From positions 1,736,001-1,800,000 of the forward strand of contig JAHLEZ010000009.1 of assembly GCA_020726505.1 (NCBI GenBank): 64,000 nucleotides of DNA, read 5' to 3'. Made by a program: the position numbers and the translations under genes. The notes below the pieces were generated by a model, which saw only the letters and a program-made list of their open reading frames with translations, had not been told where the DNA came from and made no database searches. Below, piece after piece: positions 12,760 to 24,936 of this stretch (position 1 is its first letter; each line of letters opens with the position of its first letter). Origin of the DNA: Leptodontidium sp. MPI-SDFR-AT-0119. Taxonomy: Eukaryota > Ascomycota > Leotiomycetes > Helotiales > Leptodontidiaceae.

Positions 12760-13243
12760 AGATAAATTCGAGGCCCGTATTCGAGCACAACGCGGGGTCA
12801 ACAACAAGCGAGGCCGACTAAGATTAAAGATTAAGTAGAAAGTAAGTGTGGAAGCCAAAGAATCGAGTGGCTAACAAGGGAAGAAACCTCGAGGGCGGCC
12901 GCGGAAGCAAACGTAGAGGAGAAGCGTTGTTTAACACGTCTTTAGCAACCAATTGTCTCAGTTCATGCAGTTTATTTAGTTACAGCCTTTAACCCCTTAT
13001 CAATTTTCCTTTCTCTTTGCTCCGGATTCGTGCGTACTCGCGGTCAGCCGAATTAGTGGGACTCTATCGATCGATCCGTTCGCAGGGCATGAACCATCAT
13101 GTCTCCGTGCCAGAGCATCGTCTGAGGCAATCAGTCTTTTAAGAAGACCTCTGCCCTGACAGCAACCTCTCACATCTCATTTCCGGTCAAGAGTAATTTC
13201 GGTACCCGATTGCCGATAGAACTAGTCCCCCCTGCAGTATTAT
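12760..13243. other. Intergenic, no gene seen
   Basis: This is the transition from the RIP-mutated element to ordinary base composition at about 12850. It contains no supported gene. It is the 3' flank of the amidase gene. Confidence 0.5.
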
Positions 13244-15232
13244 CTACATCTTGAGACTCTCTGCGATGACTTCAGTTGCGTTCAATGTCTCTTCATCTTG
13301 GAATCTCCAGCCAACAACTTGCACACTACCTGGAGCCCCCTCTACGGCATTCACATCATCTGGAGGAGTAATTAGCATTGAAAATTCTGCCGTGATGCGG
13401 AATTTGTGCTTACAGTCTTTCATGTCCACAGAGTCGACTGATTTATCAACTTTGGAGAACGGAACCACACTTGCAGGGAACTAGGTGAAGCAGTTAGCTG
13501 ACCGTGGACGTAATCAAGAAGCTGGGGCCTCAAGGGTTTCTGGGTTTCTGGGTTTCCGCCCCACGGAAGTGAATTGTGAGATCGTCTTACATCAAGGTAG
13601 TTCCAGATCATTGTGTAGTATGGCACGCCGAATTTGCCATGTGGAGGAGCAACTTGCCGAGAGCCTGGGCAGACTAAGACATCAATGTCGTTCTCTCTCC
13701 AGACCTTGGCCCATTCTTCTCGGTAGTTCTCTTTGTTTGCGTTGAAATTCCAGATCGCTTCGAGGTCGACAGGGGCACCATCATCTGGAGGCGCTGCAGT
13801 ATGCAACTCCGGCACAGGTTCCTCTTCACCTTCGCTGAGAAACTCGAAGACTTTGTTCGAGGTGTCAAATTTGTAGCCAGGGCTAGCAAACTTGAGAGCA
13901 GTTGAAAGCGAAGGACATTTGATATGTTTGACCGTGTGACCTTTGGACTCGAGCTTTGCTGTTGCCTCTTTCAAAATACGGGCTACGGGAGGGGTGATTG
14001 GGAAATCAGCATCGCCGCCCCACACGCCGATCGTCAAATGCTGTTTCTTTGGGACATCTCGCCACGGAATTGCGTGCGCAGTTGAGTCACGCTTCCAAGG
14101 TTTAGCGGTGAGAATGGTCTTGGTGAAAAGTGTTAGATCTTGTGCAGATGTTGCGTGCGGTCCCAGGGTGGGGAGAACACCAGGCCAGCCTTGACGGATC
14201 AATGCTTGCTGACCTCCCCACGGTAAACGATCGACGCTTGGCTTGAAACCGAAAGTGCCACAGCAAAGAGCAGGAGCGCGAACAGAACCCCCAATGTCGG
14301 ATCCAACACCCAGGATCGAGCCACGGAAACCCACCAGCGCACCCTCTCCAGAACTACTACCGGCAGAGGTCAAACTCAATTTGTAGGGGTTCATAGTAGT
14401 GCCGAAGACATTGTTGTGTGACTCACAAACCTTCAAGACCTATGGTAAGTTGTTGCTCTTGGTAAAGAAAGGATACGGACTTACAAAGAGAGTTTGTGGT
14501 ACGTTGGTCTTGCAATACAACACTGCGCCTGCCTCCAACATAATCTGGACGATGTATGAATCGTGTTGTGCAACCGGCTTTTTCAGATAGGAAACAAAGC
14601 CTAGCGTTGCTGCCTCTCCCTTGACCATCAACATATCCTAATACGAGATAATCAGCAGCCGCTTTGAGTCGTGTGGATCAGACGAGCTTCTCGGTAGCAA
14701 GGCTCAGAAGTCGATTTCACAAAAAGAGTTCCTGCTAACCTTTAAACTCATCGGCAGGCCATGGAAAGTGCCCATGGTTTTACCATTCTTGTTCAGATAA
14801 TCGTCGCACTCCTGTGCGCGCTCAAGAGCCTTGTCAAAGAAGATTTCCGTCAAGCAGTTGGTCTGCAAGTAAGTCAGATAATGTGTGCAGCGGAGTCTCC
14901 GTTGAGATCCCCTAGGAATGGATCTCAGAGAATCTTACCAACTGCTGAGCAAGGGCGGCTCGTTTACAAAACGCAGTGGTCACCTCGAGTGAGGTTAACT
15001 CTTTGGAGGCCATCTTCTCGAGTAAGGCGGTGGCGTCATATTTCTCCGTGAGTTCGTGTTCTCGAAGGGTGAGGACCGAAGTCTCCGCAAGCAAATCGAA
15101 TGCGCTGACTGGCGACTTGGAAGACACTTTGGAGGTGATGCTTTCAGGGAGGGTCCAGTCCTTTGGTATGCGCGATGCTCGATCCGCACGTTTGGCGCTC
15201 ACAAGAGCTTTCCAGTCTGTTGTTCCTGCCAT
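13244..15232 (-). CDS. Amidase (amidase-signature family, acetamidase/general amidase type)
   Basis: The product hydrolyses carboxamides to acid and ammonia, probably in the cytosol. Five exons (14939-15232, 14740-14862, 14485-14637, 13591-14439, 13244-13480) join in phase 0 and sum to 1656 nt, giving 551 aa, typical for fungal amdS/gmdB-like enzymes. The Ser-cisSer-Lys triad is visible: Lys139 in GLPMSLK, right before an intron, the cis-Ser in SAGSSSGEG (about 218-220) and the nucleophile Ser242 in GSDIGGSVRAPA. The last exon ends with VVGWRFQDEETL, as in the family. The intron at 13481-13590 resolves what looks like a frameshift after NYLD. The gene is divergent from the amine oxidase at 16742, which fits a role in nitrogen use. 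The substrate cannot be told from the sequence. Confidence 0.9.
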
Positions 15233-16741
15233 TGGGGAAATGTGTTTTTTTTTTTACTTTGTTGATGGGGTTCTCGAATTGGTGTTTCTGTCTTCACAGG
15301 TTACTGTTCCCTTTGATAACGTTACGGAAGCGAGGACTTTATATCTATCTGCTTGAACTTTGATTGCGTCCGATTCCCCGATGTGCTTAGTGAAGCATAA
15401 CTATCAAGTCACTCTTATCTGGGACAGCAACAGCACATGAAAGGAAGGAAAACTCTAGAAGATGCTTGATTAAGGAATTCGGAGAGAAAGCTACTCTGCC
15501 TCTAATATCTACAACATCTCGGGGTCCGAGGTAAACTACTCGTGTGGGGTGGTGTGTTTGGTCAGTACTAGACCTGATTAGGCAATTTTGAGAGAAAAGA
15601 TCATTCTGGCGAGTCATGATGGCTCGCCCACAACGACGAACGCAAATCATATGCTTATCAGATAGATAATCGCCAGTCCCTTCCGCACCTTTCCCCTTTC
15701 CCTTCTACTCGGAAGTCAGTTCTTTTGATTTGATTGTTCTTTTGATTTAACTAGCGTGGTTACTACTAAAATTCTAGTCCGTGCAGTTCAGGGCATCGTG
15801 CACGACCTTATTTTGTATGGGAAGACGCTAGTCAAATCAAAAGAACGGATCGGGGGAGTATTCTGGCGACATGTTATCAATCATGATGAAGGCAACGAAG
15901 AAATTCAAGACTGGCGAAGGACCCTTCAAGATACGAAAGTGCTTTAAAACCTGTGTCAACTTGGCTGCTGGTAGTTAATATGTACTTCTTATGGAGACTA
16001 CTTTGCATGATTGTGTTTTGGTTATCATGGAGATAAGCTAGTTCTCCAGATCGGCTTGCCTGGGAGAATATCAAACTCCTTATCTCAATAATGAAGTGCA
16101 ACAGGGGCCAGGCTTAAAGTAGAAAGTTTAATGAGAAGCCTATCGCCAACCTAAGTTGGGGGGTGCGGGCGCTATTCCTATTATGGGTAAAAAGCGAGAA
16201 AACACCAAGCGTTTTTGTGGGCCATCCTAGCCACCCAGCAATCGACAGTATTTGCGAGAGATATCCAAAATATTGGGCGGCGTCGTAGGTACGTCCGTAC
16301 CATTCCCCCCCTTTGAACGTTAAACCGCAAGAAATATGGGGTGTAACAGGATCTGCCTGTTTTGAATGGTTGACACCCTCGTCTGTGAATTCAAACTGCC
16401 CTGGTTTACGGTATTCGATCAGTTTCTATGGTGGCAAAGTCGTGTGTTTACACAAAATCTGCTCTGTCCAATTGGATAGAAACCTTAGTGGGAATCTGTT
16501 GTTTAATGTTTAAACCGGGGGGGTTAATAGAAAAACGTAATAAAATTTTCTGATCGTGGGTTGACACTTGCTGGTGTGGTTTCATTAGCTTTTCTTCAAA
16601 AGCATTTAATTCAGAGTGCTTTGGAGTCCCGCTCTATATGAATTCTTAGATCTTTTTTTTCTTGTGAAACTTGCTCTGAAAGCCTTCCCCTCATCAACAA
16701 TTCGATCCGGCTGAGATAATATCGAATTTCCTCCGTGAGGC
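15233..16741. promoter_or_regulatory. Divergent intergenic region with GATA-type motifs
   Basis: The region lies between the divergent starts of the amidase and amine oxidase genes. HGATAR-type sites (the AreA/NIT2 core) occur at 15653-15670 (three overlapping or adjacent), 16021-16036 (two), 16080-16085 and 16714-16719. By chance about four would be expected here, so only the 15653 cluster stands out. A palindromic MITE-like insert occupies 15736-15846. No gene is seen in the region. Confidence 0.3.
15736..15846. repeat. MITE-like palindromic insert (22-bp inverted arms)
   Basis: Arms at 15736-15757 and 15825-15846 match at 21 of 22 bases when one is reverse-complemented (GTTCTTTTGATTT, then A or G, then ACTAGCGT). 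The whole is 111 bp with no coding capacity. A further partial copy of the outer motif (TTCTTTTGATTTGATT) lies just to the left. No clear target duplication was found. Confidence 0.5.
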
Positions 16742-18497
<1,756 letters not shown>

Positions 18498-18592
18498 GGA
18501 TGCATCTGTCAAATAGAATAACAATAGAGGTTAATAGATTCTTGTACATTGGATAATATCACGACAATCCCTCTCGAGCACAGTTTACGTGT

Positions 18593-20121
18593 CTACATGA
18601 CCAAAATAGGTGACTCATCTGCAACTATCTGCGTCCATCTTCGAAGCCCTTGCATTTCCCAGATCTTCTCCAAGCTCTTAAGCGCACGTGGTATACTACG
18701 AAACTTTGTTCTCGCAAACAAAGCTCGTAGGCGATCGGTATAGAAGTCGCGATGACTTGGCAGCACGCTCTCGGCAGCAGCAACGAAGTATGTCCAGACA
18801 AGCGCATGAGCACCTTCCATGTTAGGCTCAATAGTGAGTACATGCTGGCGAAGTTGCTCTAACAGGCCAATTGATTCGTTGTGTGGTAGTTCAGACTCTG
18901 CTCGGCGACGGTAGATTTCGCATGCAATTCTGATCGCATTCTTCATACCTTTGATGTTCTGATCAAGTTCAGATTGAGGGTCCAGTGAATACGTTATGAA
19001 GTCGAAATAATAGTCTGGATCCTTTCGCATAACCATCTTCCCCTTCGACTCTTCAGACAATGGAAACCCAAAGAGTTCAAACCTCATTTAGTTAGCAGAG
19101 GAAGATGGAGATGGTTACGAGATGAGGGGAGCTCACATTCTTGTTTGCCCTAACAAAAACTGGTGGATCGAGGCGGAGACTCCTAGCTCTACCTTACCAA
19201 TCTGTGTTATATACTTCAGCATCTCTAGCAAGTATACAAAATCATTCCCGCCGGTGACAGTCTCGCCAGCAAGTAGGACTAGGATTGTGACCCAGGTAGA
19301 AATATCAAAGGGCCTATATGGGGAGAGTTGCCCAGCATCTTGCCGCAATTTCGATATGATAGCCAACTGTCCAAGTTGCGCTGACTCTTGCAATCCAGGC
19401 ACCTGGGCCGATAAATGGAATGCCGCGACAACTGATACCGCACGCTGTATAATTGGACACTCACAAGCCAGTGGGAGTATAATGTCGCGATATCCGTTGT
19501 GCTGTTTGTCTAAAACAACCATGATTGGAGCCACAGCATCTGAAACTACATTTGTTAGATTGAACTCTTTAGTAAATTAAGTTTGAGCGTACAGTGCTGA
19601 AATAACATTCGTGTCCTTGTATCAAGTGTCGACATGCCCACAGATGGTTCCGGGTTTGTACAAGCACGTAAAAAGTCCCTTAAGTGGTCAGGTCTGCCCA
19701 ACGAGGGCTCGCTCCATGTATTCAAGACTTGGATTCCTTCTCCTTCTTCTTCTTCTGCATCGAATGCTATTCCATCTCCTTCCGGCATGCTGTAGTCTTT
19801 GCACCAGGGATCGACGACCGGGCAGTAGCCCCGGTCATCATCGAAACACCCAGGGATGACGACTGGCAGGGCAGTCAGCGACGGTTGGGAAGTAGATTTG
19901 CGACGAGGCGATTTCACGGTCCGTTTGTCTTTGCTAGGACAAGCTCGCCCCTCCCAGAAACGATATCGGACCCCTTGACCCGAACACGTAATGCCCTTCT
20001 TCTGGCACTTGAAGCATCTTGGTTCGGTTTTATCACATTTGATGCGTCGTTTGGAGCATTCATGGCAGCCTGTGTCTGTATTAGAGACTGAGAAACTTTC
20101 CGTTGAGGGAATGAGTACCAT
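18593..20121 (-). CDS. Zn2Cys6 fungal transcription factor
   Basis: Three exons (19593-20121, 19137-19539, 18593-19082) sum to 1422 nt, 473 aa. The N-terminus carries C-x2-C-x6-C-x6-C-x2-C-x6-C at residues 19-46 with SKRRIK between the second and third Cys, the binuclear zinc cluster of Gal4-type regulators. The rest resembles the fungal-specific transcription factor region (Fungal_trans_2 style): an acidic run near 19740, HYAVAPIMVV after intron 1, then helical segments rich in Leu and Arg. The ATG at 20121 is the first in frame before the cluster, and an upstream exon ending at the CAG before GCTGCC is possible. It ends 95 bp from the oxidase gene and may regulate the amine oxidase/amidase pair. 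That role is inferred from position only. Confidence 0.85.
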
Positions 20122-20801
20122 CTGGTTTCCGAATGTGGGCCATTGAGCAAGCTCCTGCGTGCAGGTGTCGGTCGGCCAAATAAGAGCTTCCAAAAGCGAG
20201 GGCGTGAAGGCGGAAGGAACAGAGACGCTGGGGTTTCGAATCTTGCTATAGCTGCTACTAGAGAGAGAACGTTATGTTTAATGTATAGTGTGGCAAAGCA
20301 TATACTAGGAATAATAAGAGGTTCAGATGGAACTTTCGGGTTTCTGAGTTTGTCATCCAAAGGGACGTTTACTATTTAGTGTGTTACCCCTCAGCGGCAA
20401 TCGGAGTGGATACGTAGATATGGGATTGGTCTGTGCACAGACCCAAGTTGCCAAGGTCAGGATCGCATGCGATAAGCTTTCATGCAGCTGAAATTCATTT
20501 GTATGCCCATTCTTCTCTCGCGTCAATGGTGTTTATATCTGCGCCAAGATTTGCCTCTTGTTGAATTTTGACGACCCATTGGTAGAATGTTAACCTACTC
20601 CATTAAACGACCAGACGGCAAACTGGCCCCTGTTTTGGGGGGGTGCTCAGGTGAGTTGCTCAGGGTGCTCAGGTTGTCGACTGAGCCGAGGGTGAGCCGA
20701 GGGTGATTAACACCTGAGCAAGAGCAGCAAGCTTACTAACCACATACGGGACAGTACAATGGGAAAATTGATTTATGATACTCTTAATTCTGTCGCGAAC
20801 T
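20122..20801. other. Intergenic, no gene seen
   Basis: This is the 5' side of the Zn2Cys6 gene. Apart from the short inverted-repeat insert at 20644-20720 no feature is supported. Confidence 0.4.
20644..20720. repeat. 77-bp insert with 10-bp perfect inverted ends
   Basis: The ends read TGCTCAGGTG and CACCTGAGCA, exact reverse complements. Inside are further GCTCAGG copies and a doubled GAGCCGAGGGT motif. The size and layout suggest a tiny non-autonomous DNA transposon or a simple repeat. No target duplication was recognised. Confidence 0.4.
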
Positions 20802-21404
20802 TCAGGCGAGAATCGTTTCCTTATTAAACTCTTGGAACTCCGCTAGGTATTTATCGAATGAAGCATAGGCCTTGACGAGATCTTTGTCACGAAGGAAAAC
20901 CGCTTTAGGAACTGGTTCGTGTCAATGATACAGAGATGAATGTCGTCAAAAGCCGATCTATCGTTGGAATTGGCGTGAAGGTGGAATATGTATACGAGTG
21001 CAAACAACAGCGAGCTAGTCCATGAGACTAAGTTATCCTCGTGACCCTTCCACCACTGGGGATGCCACTTGTTCCTTATTTTCTCTTGCAAAAATGTCCA
21101 CCCTGCTGTTGTGAGCTCCATCCGTGGCGTCCATTGACCTTGCCCATGACTTATCAGTCGAAACACGTGATTTTGGCGTGAATACTCGAAATAGGTAGCG
21201 GGGAATGTCATCAAACAGCTCGGGATTGTCAGGGCAAAACAGGAGATATACGGGGTCCGAGATGCTTAGCTCCTGGAGTGCCATTTGTTTTGGTTGCGTC
21301 AGACTGTGCTGGAAGACTTTTGCAGGTAGGACGTGTTTGTATAGAAGGTAGGAAGGACGAACTGGTATGAGTGCGGGGTAAATCGAGGAGCGAGCACGTG
21401 CCAT
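20802..21404 (-). pseudogene. Frameshifted fungal gene, DUF7587-like
   Basis: One protein can be followed through three frame segments. The first (from ATG at 21404) contains FDDIPRYLFRVFTPKS and DIFARENKEQVAS. The second has WWKGHEDNLVSWTSSLLFAL and ends near LCIIDTNQF. The third, back in the original frame, gives FLRDKDLVKAYASFDKYL to a stop at 20802. No intron fits the junctions (about 21060 and 20910), so two compensating frameshifts are the simplest reading. The pattern matches, from memory, fungal proteins annotated DUF7587, whose function is unknown. A sequencing error at either site would change the verdict. Confidence 0.55.
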
Positions 21405-21433
21405 GGCATTGAGGGTAAGCACGCAAAACCACG

Positions 21434-21745
21434 TGTCCTTAAATACCCTGTCCTAAATACCCTGTCCTAAATACCCTGTCCTAAATACCCTGTCCTAAAT
21501 ACCCTGTCCTAAATACCCTGTCCTAAATCCATTGTCCCTTAAACCATTGTCCCTTAAACCATTGTCCCTAGATCCCTCGTCCCTTAAACTGTTGTCCCTA
21601 AATCCATTGCCCCCTAAATCCATCGTCCCTAAATCCATTGTCCCCAAATCCATTGTCCCTTAAACCACTGTCCCCAAATCCATTGTCCCCAAATGCATTG
21701 TCCCTAAAATGCATGGTCCCTTAAACCATCGTTCCTACATCCATT
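21434..21745. repeat. Minisatellite with telomere-like CCCTAAA units
   Basis: About twenty tandem units of 14-16 bp. The left six are nearly identical (TAAATACCCTGTCC) and the rest are variants of CCCTAAATCCATTGT. Many junctions contain CCCTAAA, similar to the telomeric CCCTAA motif but interspersed with other bases, so it is not a telomere. Confidence 0.8.
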
Positions 21746-21839
21746 GCCCTTAGCTAAGCGCAACGAAGTCTTCTTCGCTTGTCTTCGCAAAGCTATATAT
21801 ATACATCACGTAACATGAGAACTCGGTATCTCTACATCA

Positions 21840-22337
21840 GCTCGTTCATTTGTTGAGCTTGCAGTGTGGGCGGATCTCTGGCTTGGTGGCCGCCTTGGCA
21901 TGACGGAACGGAGCCCCACCAAAATTGAGAGTTCCTTAAACCCCATTACGGACAATCAAGCCGCCATCAGGACATTCCAGACTCCAACCGGTAGATCAGG
22001 GGCGTACATTGTTGCGGAGGCGATACCGCTGATAGACAAGCTACAAAGAGTCCGGGGGATACCAGTCGAAATAAGATGGGTCCCAGCCCACACGGGCATC
22101 TGGGGAAATGAAGCAGCAGACAAGGCAGCCAAGACAGCAGCGAGACAACACCCAAGAGCTAACCCAAGGATCCCAAACTTTACGCACCCAAAGACGTACT
22201 ACTTCGAAGTATTTACAAACAACCCTGAAGACCTGGATGGCAGCGGACCCGGGCCATTTGTGGCCGCAGCACTGGCTCCTTGTTGGAAGTGGTGTGACAG
22301 TGGAATAGCAAGCTGGTCAAGGTATGCGAAAGTGTGA
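21840..22337 (+). pseudogene. LINE RNase H fragment
   Basis: An open plus frame contains ITDNQAAIRTF and the strong RNase H signature VRWVPAHTGIWGNEAADKAAK-like text (IRWVPAHTGIWGNEAADK), with a Glu in FVELAVWADL upstream. These are the RNase H residues at the C-terminus of fungal non-LTR retrotransposons. No reverse transcriptase precedes it; the minisatellite lies immediately upstream. It is not RIP-mutated and has no stops, which suggests a recent or domesticated fragment. The last 50 residues do not look like a typical LINE end. Confidence 0.65.
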
Positions 22338-22774
22338 CTGCAAAACTTGGCCCATTGACAGGGGTGTGGTAGAGTAGCTTGCTTGAAATTGTGTTACAGA
22401 AGAACTGGCTGCTTGCTTAAGGGATGAAAGAACGTGACTAAAAATGGCTCCTTGATAGAGGTGTGGCACCAGAATTGGCTCCCCTTTGGAACTCGTGCGG
22501 TCGCAGAAAATACACCAAACTTCTCCACATTCAATTTTGGCCGTAGCTGTATATCTGGGTTCGATTCAGAGGACCATGACGGTTGCTAGCGCGCATGTGC
22601 ATGCGCCCCACCATTCTGAGCTTTCGCAGGAGCCCTCGTCTCTTTTCTTCCTCAACAACAACAACAAATAACTGTCAACCTCCACCACAACTCCAGATTC
22701 GCGTCGCAGATTGTATATCGACTTAAAAATGTCCAAATACTGCATTGCTAGAGTTTGGAGATCTGCGGAGTTGA
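22338..22774. other. Intergenic, no gene seen
   Basis: It holds two diverged copies of a motif like TTGAYAGRGGTGTGGYA about 95 bp apart (near 22357 and 22453). Nothing coding is supported. Confidence 0.35.
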
Positions 22775-23470
22775 TTCGATGCCTCTGACGCATTTAGCGT
22801 CAGGTCAAGTTCACTTTCTCCGACATCTCTACAACTTCTCCTCCGCAACCCTCCTTCACAACCAACCTCAAATTCCGTCACAACCGAAAGGCACCGAGAG
22901 AAGAGGGTCATAGGGACCTCGAGGAACAGATATAGAAAAGCCTGGCGCTACGAGAGAGCCCCAGCGGCCGGAGATACGTTCTTCCTGAAAGCAAACCGAG
23001 CAAATAATCTGTCGCCCAGCCTCGCGAATTCGACGATTACTGTCCCTTGTGACTTCGCCGAAAAGCAAAGACAAGCAATCAGAATTGCCGGAATCATAGG
23101 AGGACTGGAGGCAATTCGCATGCACAACAAACCAACTTCCATCGGCACAGCTCACCATCTCGATATCAAGAATTACATTGGACATCAGGAAAATCACAGA
23201 GGTACCTATATTGTGTATGATACGGGGGACAAGGAGCCCGAACTGTCACTTGTATCTAATGATCATGGTGTATTTGAAGTGCTAGGTACGCTGAGGGATA
23301 ACAGCAAGGCCACGGCGGCCAAATTTGGCTCGACCAATCAGGCGCACCCATTCGGTTTTGACTCCTGCTCAGAATCTGGCTGTCACCTTTGCTTTTGCAA
23401 CTCTCCTTTCTCGAAGACGTCTAATTCTGCTCGCACTCAGAATCTGGCCTTCCACAAACGACTTCATTGA
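22775..23470 (+). other. Long open frame without a start codon, unknown
   Basis: The frame is open for 231 codons, from just after a stop at 22772-22774 to TGA at 23468-23470. Its first ATG comes only at 23120. Base composition is ordinary, not RIP-mutated. The predicted text has a basic, serine-rich first part, a small glycine/isoleucine block (IRIAGIIGGLEAIRMH) and a cysteine-rich end (CSESGCHLCFC). I do not recognise it. It may be an internal or 3' exon or a fragment of a broken gene. Confidence 0.25.
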
Positions 23471-24044
23471 TGTCTACGTTTTACATTACTTCAATTCAGA
23501 TACCTTTGTCCAGCTTGTATTGTATTGATCAGATTTTGGCTCGGTGTTTGGCGTCTTTCGGACTCTTTTTGCACTAAAACCCAAGGCCAATGGTGCGTTC
23601 AGAAGGAGGTTTAAGCTGATAGATATTATGGTATGCTAATCTGATCCAAACACTTTCAAGGAGTCAAGAGGAACCAACCAGCGCCGCATGTCTGCTTATC
23701 CAGATTTTAGATCTTTGGAACCAGTTCCACCAAGAGCCCTTTAGCGACATTTCTGTTCTTAGTGTAAGCGGCGAGGTGCCAATGCAGGAATTGAGCAGCC
23801 AGTCCCAATATTATAGGGGGAAGTCTTATCGGCCCTCGTATGATAATTGATGGAAGTTTGATCAACTTACCGTATCTAACAAACTACAGATTGCCCTGAA
23901 GTCGCCCGTGATGCTTTGATCTGCCAGAGTCCAACAAAGTAGATGTAGGGGAAGCAACTTGGATAGTGCACCCGATCACATTTGTGTCTCTCCACCAGGG
24001 ACTGACATCGTTCGGCGCGGGTCGCTGTCTGTTCAAACACATCG
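23471..24044. other. No gene seen
   Basis: No supported coding region. It lies between the open frame ending at 23470 and the stop of the small minus-strand gene. Confidence 0.3.
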
Positions 24045-24426
24045 CTAAAGCGCCCGTTGTTGATCTCCCTCGTGAGGCGGGGTATCATTTTGGGTTCGGG
24101 GGTCTTTCGAGGGAAGGTGAGGTTGTTTCCGGGTATTGGAAGATCTCGTCACATATTTCTATGGAACTTCAGTCTCAACCTCCAGAAAACAAAATCGGGA
24201 AAGCATTACTCACTTCCGTACCTGTTATATTCTTGGGCAAGGAAAAGGCTCGGCGGTGACTGGAAGTTAAAGGTCGCAACTCTGGATCGCCATCCTCAGA
24301 GAGCCTGTGCGGCAGGGGGGTGTGAAGACTTGCATGTCGCAGAGTGGGAGAGGGATACGGTGTCGGAGGTGTAGCAGGTAACTTAGAAGGATATGGTTCG
24401 GTTTTTATCAATTGAAAAGCCATCAT
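24045..24426 (-). CDS. Small proline-rich hypothetical protein (two exons)
   Basis: Exon 1 (24214-24426) starts with ATGATG and encodes a Pro/Ser/Thr-rich N-terminus (TPPTPYPSP) and a short basic block. A GTGAGT donor and a TAG acceptor enclose a 55-bp intron (24159-24213). Exon 2 (24045-24158) ends KDPRTQNDTPPHEGDQQRAL. The exons are in phase 0 and sum to 327 nt, 108 aa. I do not recognise the family. There is no signal peptide or membrane segment. Gene status rests only on the clean splice signals and frame. Confidence 0.4.
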
Positions 24427-24769
24427 CGGTCCGCGCAAAGACGAGGAGTGCAGAAACGTGTAAATCAAGATGCTTGGTGACTAGTGATACAGAATGGGTT
24501 TCGCAACAGCAAGTCGACCGAAGCTTTCTTATATACTGCGGACAATCCGAATAGTGTTGAGATTATAAACACGACAGAGCTTGGACGACTTGATAAGATA
24601 ATCTCAACAGAATATCAGCTCAAGAAATCAAATGGAGGCTTGGATCATGCTTTGCTTGTCTGAGCGGCATCAACATGCCATCCAGGAGATAGATAGACAT
24701 CGCCTGGACCATTGGGAAAAGCTTTTCAGGGGCCGAAAGGGGGCCGACGCACTTGAAACAAAAGTACAG
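24427..24769. other. Intergenic, no gene seen
   Basis: Ordinary base composition up to the left inverted repeat of the DNA transposon. No feature is supported. Confidence 0.4.
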
Positions 24770-24837
24770 CTGCACAACTAACTAGTCGGAATCCGGATTT
24801 TTTGGCGAGCCGCATCCTTTGGAGCGATTTACCCCTC
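24770..24837 (+). repeat. Left terminal inverted repeat (68 bp)
   Basis: Begins CTGCACAACTAACTAGTCGG and ends ACCCCTC. It is identical over 68 bp to the reverse complement of 31868-31935. The repeat still contains CA/TG, so it escaped RIP. Confidence 0.9.
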
Positions 24838-24936
24838 GGAAGTAGTCCCAGCCCCCTCCTCACTAACACCTCCACGCAAATAACTCAATAACTATTAATT
24901 AGAATAATCTGCTAATTGGCATACTTCAATTTCGCT

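Noticed and set aside
13420..13600. Apparent frameshift near the amidase 3' end
   Set aside because: A 110-bp intron (13481-13590) with good GT-AG ends joins NYLD to FPASVVPFSKVD in frame, and the exon sum is a multiple of three.
21434..21745. CRISPR-like array
   Set aside because: Units are contiguous 14-16-bp repeats with no unique spacers, and the host is a fungus.
21434..21745. Internal telomere
   Set aside because: Units contain CCCTAAA but are separated by other bases; there is no pure CCCTAA tract.
24770..24774. TGCA as a proven target duplication of the DNA transposon
   Set aside because: TGCA is palindromic and belongs equally well to the inverted repeat, so it cannot be distinguished from this one copy.
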